From an uncultured Bacilli bacterium (GTDB lineage Bacteria; Bacillota_I; Bacilli_A; RF39; UBA660), in contig CANPWX010000006.1 in assembly GCA_947585065.1 (NCBI GenBank), forward strand, positions 1 through 21,188: 21,188 nucleotides of DNA, written 5' to 3'. The translations under genes were made by a program, and so were the position numbers. Positions 7,350 through 13,575 of the stretch are shown here, piece after piece. Numbering within the stretch: the stretch's first letter is position 1; every line of letters begins with the position of its first letter. The notes under the pieces were generated by a model. It made no database searches. It was given only the letters and a program-made list of their open reading frames with translations, and was not told the DNA's origin.

Positions 7350-8831
7350 ATGAAAAAGGAATTATTGGTACCTGTTAAAAATATGGAATGTTTGAGGGCT
7401 GCCATCTTTAATGGATGTGATGCGGTTTATTTAGGTGGTAAACGTTTTGGCGCGAGAGCTTATGCGGATAATTTTACTCATGAAGAATTAATGGAAGCGA
7501 TTCGATTTAGTCATTTTTTTGATGTGAAAGTTTATGTGACTGTCAACACAATGGTTATGGAGTCTGAAATGCAAGAAGTTCAGGATTATCTTCGTTTTTT
7601 ACTAGAACAAGGTGTTGATGCGGTGATTATCTCGGATATGGGGCTTATTTATTGGATTCATGAAACTATTCCTCAACTTCCCATTCATGTTTCTACACAG
7701 GCTCATACTTTTTCTGTAAGTCAGATTCAATTTTTAAAAACTTTAGGTGTTGCGCGAGTTGTTTTGGATCGAGAGATGTCTTTAAAAGAAATTTCTTCGC
7801 TTCCTGATATTATGGAATATGAAGTTTTTGTTCATGGAGCTTTATGTGTTTCTTATTCTGGGTGTTGTCTAATGAGTGCAATGAATGAGGGAAGAAGTGG
7901 AAATCGTGGGACTTGTGCTCAATATTGTCGAATGAAATATAAAATTTTAAAGAATGGAAAATTATTGTCAGAGGGTGGAGATTATCCGTTATCTACTAAA
8001 GATCTTTATACTTTAAGGCATCTTTCGGAACTCATGAATAGTAAAATTGCCAGTTTTAAGATTGAAGGAAGAATGAAGAGTAAGGAATATGTGGCTCTTA
8101 TGACACGTTGTTATCGAAAATATATGGATTCTATCGATAAGAAAATTTCGCTTCAAGAAGAAGAAAATATTTATAAAATTTTTAACCGTGAATTTACAAA
8201 AGGATATTTATTCGAAGAAGAAAATATTTATAATGAGAAAACTCCAAATCATTTAGGTATATCGATTGGGAATGTAATTGCGATAAATGAAAAGAAAATA
8301 AAAATTTTATTAACTCATGATCTCGCACAGTTTGATGGAATTCGATTTGGAACTACGGAATATGGTCAAATTATTAATTTTTTGTATGATGAAAATGGAT
8401 TACTGATTCATTCAGCTCGAAAAGGGGATATTGTTCTTATTGAAAATAAGTTTGGATTAAAAGAAAAATTAGAAGTTCGAAAAACGGTTGATAAAGTATT
8501 GAATGATGAATTATGTTCTTTTCCAGAAAGGAAAATTCCAATTACAATGAAGGGAACATTTACTTTAAAAAATTGTAGTCTTCGTATTTCTGATAAAACT
8601 CATGAAGTAGTAGTGGAATCTTCTTTTGCTGAAAGGGCAATTTCACGTAGTACATCAAAGGAAGAAATTGAAAAAAATTTAAAGAAATTAGGTGGGACTT
8701 TTTATGTTTTAGAACATATTGATATTGAGGTGGAGGATCATTTATTTTTGGTTGTTTCTAAGTTGAATGAGTTACGAAGAACAGGAATTGATTTGTTAAC
8801 GAAGGAAAGGGAAGGTAATTATGAAAATTAG
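7350..8831 (+). CDS. U32-family protein, probable tRNA 5-hydroxyuridine synthase TrhP-like
   Basis: A 493-residue U32-family protein. The family signature E-x-F-x-x-G-[AS]-L-C-x4-G-x-C is present as EVFVHGALCVSYSGCC (residues 158-173), and further cysteines at 189 and 193 (GTCAQYC) complete a probable [4Fe-4S] site. Residues 1-280 form the TIM-barrel-like part; the C-terminal 200 residues resemble the U32 C-terminal beta domain. In E. coli (YegQ) and Bacillus (YrrN/YrrO) related proteins hydroxylate U34 of tRNAs using prephenate; the older name is collagenase-like peptidase. The start at 7350 was chosen for aaaggag seven bases upstream; an ATG at 7335 has no site. The next gene, also U32-like, overlaps its end by 11 bases, matching the two-gene yrrN-yrrO arrangement. 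Confidence 0.88.
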   Translation: MKKELLVPVKNMECLRAAIFNGCDAVYLGGKRFGARAYADNFTHEELMEAIRFSHFFDVKVYVTVNTMVMESEMQEVQDYLRFLLEQGVDAVIISDMGLIYWIHETIPQLPIHVSTQAHTFSVSQIQFLKTLGVARVVLDREMSLKEISSLPDIMEYEVFVHGALCVSYSGCCLMSAMNEGRSGNRGTCAQYCRMKYKILKNGKLLSEGGDYPLSTKDLYTLRHLSELMNSKIASFKIEGRMKSKEYVALMTRCYRKYMDSIDKKISLQEEENIYKIFNREFTKGYLFEEENIYNEKTPNHLGISIGNVIAINEKKIKILLTHDLAQFDGIRFGTTEYGQIINFLYDENGLLIHSARKGDIVLIENKFGLKEKLEVRKTVDKVLNDELCSFPERKIPITMKGTFTLKNCSLRISDKTHEVVVESSFAERAISRSTSKEEIEKNLKKLGGTFYVLEHIDIEVEDHLFLVVSKLNELRRTGIDLLTKEREGNYEN

Positions 8832-9456
8832 TGTATTTGTATCTAATGAAGAACAGTATCAATTTGCTAAACGTTATGATGTAGATTGTATTTATTCATC
8901 TTCTTTAAAACTATGCAGATGTCATACAGAGGTTTATTATTTAACTTCAAGGGTAAAAGAGGAACAGGATCTTCCCAAACGATTACTTGTTCAAGATTTT
9001 GGAACCATTTATAAAGAAAAAGGAAAGTCTTTCATAAGTAATTATACGCTTAATGTGGCAAATTCTTGGACTTGTGAGTTACTTGTAAAACTTGGCGTGC
9101 AAAAGATTGGGTTATCGGTGGAGATTGATTTATCTTCGTTAAAATGTTCTTCTCTTTTAAAATACCCTGTGGAAGTTGTTCTTTATGGCCGTGTAGAAGA
9201 TATGATTTTGAAAAGACATCCTGAAATGAGAGATGGTGATTATGAATTAGAAAGTAGAAATGGGAAGTATCCTGTGAAAGTAGATGCAGATGGAACCGTT
9301 CATATTTATCATAAAAAGCCTATGGATCGTATTTCTGAATTACAGGATCTAAAAAATCTTGGTATTCGGTTTGCTCGACTTGATTTTTTAGATGAAACAG
9401 TAGAGGAAATGAAAAAAATATTTGTAAAGTGTGGAGTTCAAGAAAAGCTTGCCTAA
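8821..9456 (+). CDS. Short U32-like partner protein
   Basis: A 211-residue protein starting within the last 11 bases of the preceding U32 gene, so translationally coupled. It resembles a U32 TIM-barrel half without the usual N-terminal part: SNYTLNVANSWTCELLVKLG, a strand with IGLSVEIDLSSLK, and EVVLYGRVEDMILKRHPE, which aligns by position with the cysteine-bearing E-x-F-x-x-G-x-x-C segment of its neighbour. The cysteines that would bind the cluster are missing at that place. The end (IRFARLDFLDETVEEM) is also U32-like. It may be a non-catalytic subunit for the upstream protein or the counterpart of Bacillus YrrN. Ribosome-binding site ggaaggtaatt is close to the ATG. Confidence 0.72.
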   Translation: MKISVFVSNEEQYQFAKRYDVDCIYSSSLKLCRCHTEVYYLTSRVKEEQDLPKRLLVQDFGTIYKEKGKSFISNYTLNVANSWTCELLVKLGVQKIGLSVEIDLSSLKCSSLLKYPVEVVLYGRVEDMILKRHPEMRDGDYELESRNGKYPVKVDADGTVHIYHKKPMDRISELQDLKNLGIRFARLDFLDETVEEMKKIFVKCGVQEKLA

Positions 9457-9482
9457 AAGTGTAAAGTTTTGACAGAAAGAGA

Positions 9483-9513
9483 AGAGAAGGTATTTTCATT
9501 TTTCTCTTTTTTT
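9483..9513 (+). terminator. Probable terminator between U32 genes and deoD
   Basis: The stem agagaa (9483-9488) and ttctct (9502-9507) has a 13-base loop and is followed by a T run. A consensus TTGACA (9469-9474) with TATTTT 16 bases downstream precedes it, so this could also be leader structure of a deoD transcript. Confidence 0.5.
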
Positions 9514-9521
9514 GTTATTCT
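9513..9521 (+). promoter_or_regulatory. Extended -10 promoter for deoD
   Basis: TG-T-TATTCT, an extended -10 element, lies directly after the T run and 32 bases before the deoD start. The alternative promoter is TTGACA (9469-9474) with TATTTT (9491-9496). Confidence 0.45.
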
Positions 9522-9552
9522 TATTTTAAGAATAGAAAAGAGGATGGTGTGC

Positions 9553-10293
9553 ATGAAAGCACCAAAAGTCATGGAGCATTTAAAGCCTGCTCATATTGAA
9601 TGTGCAAAAGAAGACATTGCCCCAGTTGTTATAATGCCAGGAGATCCTTTAAGAGCAAAGTATATTGCAGAGAAGTATTTAACTGATGCTCAGTTAGTTA
9701 ATACTGTTAGAAATATGTATGCTTATACTGGATATTATAAAGATAAGAGAGTTACTGTGATGGCTCATGGAATGGGAATGCCTAGTGTTAGTATTTACGC
9801 ATTTGAGTTATTTTATTTTTTTGGCGTAGAAAAAATTATTCGAATCGGTACTTGTGGAGCTCTGAAACCTGAAATTCATGTTCCTGATCTTATTATTGCA
9901 AGTGATTCTTATACGGAAGCAAACTTTGCTTATTCTTATAATGGGGATCCTACGCATCATGTTTATCCAAGTAAAAATTTAACTCAACATATTTTAGAAG
10001 TTGCAAAAGAAAAGGGACTCAATTATCATTATGGTACAGTGTTGTGTACAGAACAATTTGGATTTTATTCAGATAACGAACATGTTTTAAAAAGAGTGCC
10101 AGAAGATATTATACCGTTTGGAGAGGAAATGGAGACTTTTGCTTTATTTCATATTGCAAATAGTTTTGAAAAAGAGTCTGCAGCTATTTTAACTGTTGTG
10201 GATAGTAAGTATAGTGAAGATTTTTTAACTCCAGAACAACGAGCAAATTCTTTAGATCAGATGATTTTACTTGCATTGGATAGTGTTTTATAG
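9553..10293 (+). CDS. deoD: Purine-nucleoside phosphorylase, DeoD type
   Basis: Hexameric-class purine-nucleoside phosphorylase, 246 residues, close to the family's usual 235-240. It splits purine (deoxy)ribonucleosides with phosphate to base and (deoxy)ribose 1-phosphate in salvage. Visible motifs: the phosphate-binding MPGDPLRAKYIAEKYL near the N-terminus, AHGMGMPSVSIYAFEL, IRIGTCGAL, EEMETFALFHIA (the conserved E-M-E that holds ribose) and VVDSKYSEDFLTPEQRA, which carries the catalytic Asp region. The ATG at 9553 is chosen because aaagagg lies ten bases upstream; the ATG at 9544 directly abuts that site. Its stop codon (10291-10293) directly abuts the stop of the convergent RhuM-Doc gene, with no base between. 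Confidence 0.93.
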   Translation: MKAPKVMEHLKPAHIECAKEDIAPVVIMPGDPLRAKYIAEKYLTDAQLVNTVRNMYAYTGYYKDKRVTVMAHGMGMPSVSIYAFELFYFFGVEKIIRIGTCGALKPEIHVPDLIIASDSYTEANFAYSYNGDPTHHVYPSKNLTQHILEVAKEKGLNYHYGTVLCTEQFGFYSDNEHVLKRVPEDIIPFGEEMETFALFHIANSFEKESAAILTVVDSKYSEDFLTPEQRANSLDQMILLALDSVL

Positions 10294-11229
10294 CTAATTT
10301 ATTGTTTCATTTTTTAAAAAGTTCATTACTAAATCCACTAGTATCTCTTTTTCTTGGGGATTAGACTCTGCTATTAATAAAGTCGTAGCAACAAGCGTAT
10401 TGTTATCAATCACTTGTTCTTTTTCTTTATAGAGAATATTATAAAATTCTAAAAAATATAGGAATAATGTTGCAGCAATCCTTTTATTGCCATCAATGAA
10501 TGTATGATTTTTAGTAATTAAATATAAGAAATTAGCTGCTTTTTCTTCAATTGTAGGATATAAGTCATTTCCATCAAAGGATTGATAGATGTTGTTAATA
10601 ATCGATTTTAAACCTTCATCTTTTTCCAAAGCAAATAAATCACTATTAATATTCATTTTAAGTTTTTTAATTACATTCTTACAATCTTCATAAGTGATTT
10701 TTTTGTTGTTCTTCATTCCATTTGGTTTCGTGATTCGTTTATGATCATAATCATCGAGTAAATTTAAGGCATGAGAATAGTTATTAATTACTTTGATCAT
10801 TTCTTGAGTTTCATTTGAATGCGTTCTGCTTGCAATGTCTATTAATTTTACAGTTTTTTCTAGGTTTTCTAATCGTTTTTGGTTTACTGTATAACCTTTT
10901 ATTAAAAAATCTTTTAATACTTGAGTTGCCCATTTTCTAAAGATAATACCATTTTTGGATTTTACACGATAACCAACACTTATAATCATATCTAGGTTAT
11001 AGTATTGTACTTGATAAGTTTTTCCGTCTTTTGCAGTTGTTGCAAATTTTGCAATAACTGAACTATCAAGTTCTTCTTCTAAAGCATTTTTGATGTGTCT
11101 TGAGATAACAGATTTATCTCTATCAAATAATTTAGCCATTTGATCTAAAGATAGCCATACTGTTTCATCTTTCAAGTTGACTTTTAATTTTACATTTTGA
11201 TTTTCAAATAATAGAATTTCGTTTTTCAT
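10294..11229 (-). CDS. RhuM-family / Doc (Fic-fold) fusion protein
   Basis: A 311-residue protein. Residues about 1-125 match the RhuM virulence-protein family, with a winged-helix-like segment (LSLDQMAKLFDRDKSVISRHIKNALEE, described in part) and the typical YNLDMIISVGYRVKSKNGIIFRKWAT stretch. Residues about 175-305 are a Fic/Doc fold with the active-site motif HTFIDGNKR at 242-250. The ending NKR, in place of the GR of AMP-transferring Fic proteins, is the Doc form; Doc of phage P1 phosphorylates EF-Tu and works as a toxin. No separate Phd-type antitoxin is adjacent, so toxicity is uncertain; the fused DNA-binding-like N-terminus may regulate. Strong ribosome-binding site aaggagg before the ATG. 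It is the first gene of an accessory block of three or four genes. Confidence 0.88.
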   Translation of the reverse strand: MKNEILLFENQNVKLKVNLKDETVWLSLDQMAKLFDRDKSVISRHIKNALEEELDSSVIAKFATTAKDGKTYQVQYYNLDMIISVGYRVKSKNGIIFRKWATQVLKDFLIKGYTVNQKRLENLEKTVKLIDIASRTHSNETQEMIKVINNYSHALNLLDDYDHKRITKPNGMKNNKKITYEDCKNVIKKLKMNINSDLFALEKDEGLKSIINNIYQSFDGNDLYPTIEEKAANFLYLITKNHTFIDGNKRIAATLFLYFLEFYNILYKEKEQVIDNNTLVATTLLIAESNPQEKEILVDLVMNFLKNETIN

Positions 11230-11294
11230 TTTTTTTCCTCCTTAATAAGAAGTATTTATTTTGAAAATATCTCATAAACCTTCTTTCGCAAATT

Positions 11295-11323
11295 ATATTA
11301 AACCACTTTTTAAAATTAGTCAA
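11295..11323 (-). promoter_or_regulatory. Promoter for the RhuM-Doc gene
   Basis: Reading the minus strand, -35 TTGACT (reverse of 11318-11323), 17-base spacer, -10 TAATAT (reverse of 11295-11300). A TATAAT begins three bases further on. The start codon is about 65 bases downstream. Confidence 0.55.
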
Positions 11324-11373
11324 GGGGGTTTGAAAAACATTAAGTATGAATAGATAATAAGAAAAAAATTTGA

Positions 11374-11823
11374 TTATTCTATTTGGGAATTTTTTGTTCT
11401 TCCTAATATGTCATCAGCGGATATCGTAAATGTTTTACAGATTGTATATAAAGTTAAAGAATTGATTAGACTTCTTCCTGTTTCATAATGGCTATAGGAA
11501 GAGCGAGAAATAGATAGCATATCAGCTATTTTTTGCTGAGATAATTTAGAATTATTTCGTAAAGTTTTTAATTTTTTGCCAATTTCTTTTTGATTTATTT
11601 TAATTTTACTATCCCATTTTTGATTTTTTCTAGTTAATCCTAAAACAAAATCAATGGAATAGTTAAATTGATTACAGAATTTTACTAGTTTTTTTAGAGG
11701 AATTGTATCATAGGCATTTTCCCAACCTCTTACTGTTGAGTTACTTACTCCAAAAATGTTTCCTAATTCTCTTTGAGTCATTTCTAATTCTTCTCGACAA
11801 TATTTCAAATTATTTCCTATCAT
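11374..11823 (-). CDS. Regulator with two tandem XRE-type helix-turn-helix domains
   Basis: A 149-residue protein of two complete Cro/CI-type helix-turn-helix domains in tandem, with little else. The first spans about residues 4-58 (MTQRELGNIFGVSNSTVRGWE), the second about 78-134 (LSQQKIADMLSISRSSYSHYE, stated as the turn region). A single chain with two recognition helices could bind a dyad as a monomer or two sites as a dimer. No ligand or protease-sensitive domain is seen. The site ggtgg before the ATG at 11823 is acceptable. It is divergent from the small HTH gene at 11952, so it may repress that promoter and its own. Function in the accessory block is inferred to be control of the neighbouring RhuM-Doc or peptidase genes. 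Confidence 0.85.
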   Translation of the reverse strand: MIGNNLKYCREELEMTQRELGNIFGVSNSTVRGWENAYDTIPLKKLVKFCNQFNYSIDFVLGLTRKNQKWDSKIKINQKEIGKKLKTLRNNSKLSQQKIADMLSISRSSYSHYETGRSLINSLTLYTICKTFTISADDILGRTKNSQIE

Positions 11824-11891
11824 CTAATACCACCGATATAATTTTCCCATTAAAAATGTTTTTCCAGCAAAAACAGCGGGTAATATATCAA

Positions 11892-11904
11892 ATTATGTTA
11901 TAAT
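11892..11904 (+). promoter_or_regulatory. -10 element with overlapping dyad before the small HTH gene
   Basis: TATAAT at 11899-11904 lies 48 bases before the ATG. It overlaps a 5-3-5 dyad attat-gtt-ataat (11892-11904), a plausible repressor site, though in such AT-rich DNA it may be chance. No good -35 is seen. Confidence 0.35.
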
Positions 11905-11951
11905 GTTTTTAGATGGAGTTAAAAATAAATCATAAAGGAGGTATTTTCTAT

Positions 11952-12209
11952 ATGTCAATTGAAGAAGAAGTGAATGTATTTATGAAAAATTTAATTCAAG
12001 TTATTAAACTTCTTTGTAAGAAAAAAAATCTATCTTATGAAGAACTAGCTAGAAAAAGCAAAATTGATACTGATGAATTAAAAGAAATTTTAAGCGGAAA
12101 AAGTAAAAGTTTGCAGATCAGTACGTTACTTTGTATTGCTCAGGGATTAGATGTTCCTATTTATGAAATTTTAAATATGGCCCAACAGAGGGCTAGAAAG
12201 AGAAGATGA
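11952..12209 (+). CDS. Small XRE-type HTH protein
   Basis: An 85-residue Cro/CI-like protein. After a short N-terminal helix it holds one helix-turn-helix domain (KKKNLSYEELARKSKIDTDEL, LQISTLLCIAQGLDVPIYEIL). I placed the start at the ATG at 11952 because an ideal aaaggaggt precedes it by about ten bases; an in-frame ATG at 11913 would put that site inside the gene. It converges with the HExxH-protein gene, with 11 bases between. With the divergent double-HTH gene it forms a back-to-back regulator pair as in phage- and ICE-type switches. Target genes are not known. Confidence 0.85.
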   Translation: MSIEEEVNVFMKNLIQVIKLLCKKKNLSYEELARKSKIDTDELKEILSGKSKSLQISTLLCIAQGLDVPIYEILNMAQQRARKRR

Positions 12210-12220
12210 TTTTAAATCAA

Positions 12221-13282
12221 TCAATATTCTTTTTTCTTCTTTAATGTTCTGGTTTCGTTTGTAGTTTGAATTGTTTTCCTATAGTCTTCGATAGAAAGAA
12301 TAACATTTTTTAAAAAATGAGGCTCATTAATGTCAATACCAAGACGAGAACATACAGAAGAAATGCTCATTCTTTCGTATTCGTGGATATGATTATTTAA
12401 GAAAACAACGTCTTCAAACTTAATAAATTTTAAAGCATAAAAAGCAAGTATGGTTCCTAGTACATAATGATAATTTTTTGTAAGAAATTCTTCCGATAAG
12501 AATCTTCCTATCTCTTTGGGATTGTTTTTAATATTTAAAAAATGTTTTTTTTCTATTTGGGAAAGCATGTGATAAAAAGAAGTGCATTCTTTTTCAAAAG
12601 TAGTGTTTGGAATATTTAAAAAATATTTTTGAAGTAGAGAAATTGTGGAGTCATCTAAAGGGCCAAATTTTGTATAAGCTAATAAAATAATTTCATATTT
12701 ATTTAGTAGGACACAGTCATTCTTAAAATATTTTAGGCGGGCATAAGAATCAATTTCATTGTTTGGAATACCTTTTTTTAATAGATAAAGATTTGTATAT
12801 AATTCAAAATAGATGGATAAAAATTCTGTAAAGTAATCTCTAATGTTTGTATCTTTTTTTCCATTTGTATAATGAATGAATTCATGGACTAGAGTACTTA
12901 CATCATTATAATTAAATTCTCTACTGATATGAATTGTTTGCTTGATGGCAGTTTTATTTAAATATTCTATTACACATCTTGATTCTGTGTCCTTTTTTTC
13001 ATAATCAAATTCCAGTTCTCCAACAGGTATCAATTGATCAAAAGAAGTTAAATAATTTTTATCTATTTGTTCAATTACTTCTCTTGCAAGAAGAAAGATA
13101 TCTTCAAAAGTTAAGTGATTCTGTATAGTTTTTGTTTTGAGAGATATTTGGTTTATGTAATCTAATACTTTATCATTTAATATACTAATACGATAGATAT
13201 TATCTAAAAGGAATGAATGATTTGGTTCTAAATAATTGCAAATTTCATTTAAATAATCATTTAATTTTTCTCTACTATACAT
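12221..13282 (-). CDS. HExxH protein, probable zinc metallopeptidase (M3-like core)
   Basis: A 353-residue soluble protein with no signal peptide. The zinc-site motif HEFIH is at residues 133-137, inside STLVHEFIHYTNG, and a likely third ligand follows in YFTEFLSIYFE (E153, or E160). This spacing and the later Y-H-Y-V-L-G-T stretch (about 272-278) resemble the catalytic half of M3 oligopeptidases such as PepF, which are about 600 residues long; here the N-terminal lobe is much reduced. ImmA/IrrE-type peptidases, which cleave XRE repressors, are the main alternative given the neighbouring HTH genes. I do not recognise a named family. The start has only a weak site (aaagagacg). It reads away from the invertible-looking segment upstream, which contains leftward promoter-like sequences. 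Confidence 0.7.
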   Translation of the reverse strand: MYSREKLNDYLNEICNYLEPNHSFLLDNIYRISILNDKVLDYINQISLKTKTIQNHLTFEDIFLLAREVIEQIDKNYLTSFDQLIPVGELEFDYEKKDTESRCVIEYLNKTAIKQTIHISREFNYNDVSTLVHEFIHYTNGKKDTNIRDYFTEFLSIYFELYTNLYLLKKGIPNNEIDSYARLKYFKNDCVLLNKYEIILLAYTKFGPLDDSTISLLQKYFLNIPNTTFEKECTSFYHMLSQIEKKHFLNIKNNPKEIGRFLSEEFLTKNYHYVLGTILAFYALKFIKFEDVVFLNNHIHEYERMSISSVCSRLGIDINEPHFLKNVILSIEDYRKTIQTTNETRTLKKKKEY

Positions 13283-13416
13283 GGCAATCGTCTCTTTTTT
13301 TGTAGTTTATTATATCAATCTTTGTCTCATTTTACTAGTAGGGAATTTCTAGTTTTAAAATATGGCTCATAAAGTAAGAAAAATTAAATGTCTCAAAGTT
13401 ACTTACTTTGAGTAAA

Positions 13417-13445
13417 TTGTCTTTATTTGTTGTATTTATTATAAC
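13417..13445 (+). promoter_or_regulatory. Rightward promoter-like sequence inside the inverted repeats
   Basis: TTGTCT (13417-13422), 17-base spacer, TATAAC (13440-13445), reading toward the surface-lectin gene with a leader of about 125 bases that crosses the right arm. Matches are 4 of 6 and 5 of 6. Confidence 0.4.
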
Positions 13446-13462
13446 TCTTTTATGCTTGTTTG

Positions 13463-13491
13463 AAAATAATATTTTTTGATTTTGTAGTCAA
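13463..13491 (-). promoter_or_regulatory. Leftward promoter-like sequence inside the inverted repeats
   Basis: On the minus strand, TTGACT (reverse of 13486-13491), 17 bases, TATTTT (reverse of 13463-13468), reading toward the HExxH-protein gene. A second leftward candidate is TTTTCA-17-TATAAT (reverse of 13438-13466). Inversion of the segment would aim these at the surface-lectin gene. Confidence 0.4.
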
Positions 13492-13575
13492 GTTATGAAT
13501 AAATCCTTATTTTATCGTATTTTTTTTCTGCTTTCTAAAAGTAAGTAACTTTGAGAAAATGGAAAGGGTATTGTT

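Larger units (their letters stand above)
13391..13556. repeat. Inverted-repeat pair enclosing promoters (candidate invertible segment)
   Basis: The left arm, 13391-13412, begins tctcaaagttacttacttt; the right arm, 13535-13556, is its reverse complement. Nineteen bases match exactly (13391-13409 with 13538-13556), and 21 of 22 in all. Each arm is itself nearly palindromic (ctcaaag-ttactta-ctttgag on the left). The 122 bases between hold no gene but contain promoter-like sequences in both directions. The surface-lectin gene starts 19 bases beyond the right arm. Such repeats around a promoter are typical of invertase-controlled phase variation. No recombinase is in the window. Confidence 0.6.

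Noticed and set aside
7350..8831. Secreted collagenase, the older name for U32 proteins
   Set aside because: There is no signal peptide and the cysteine pattern fits the iron-sulfur tRNA-modifying group better.
9469..9496. TTGACA with TATTTT as the main deoD promoter
   Set aside because: Its transcript would begin inside the terminator-like hairpin; the extended -10 at 9513 is better placed, though the first is not excluded.
11740..11749. Copy of gttacttact, part of the inverted repeat at 13391, inside the double-HTH gene
   Set aside because: Only ten bases match, and they lie in a conserved coding stretch for the HTH turn; likely chance.
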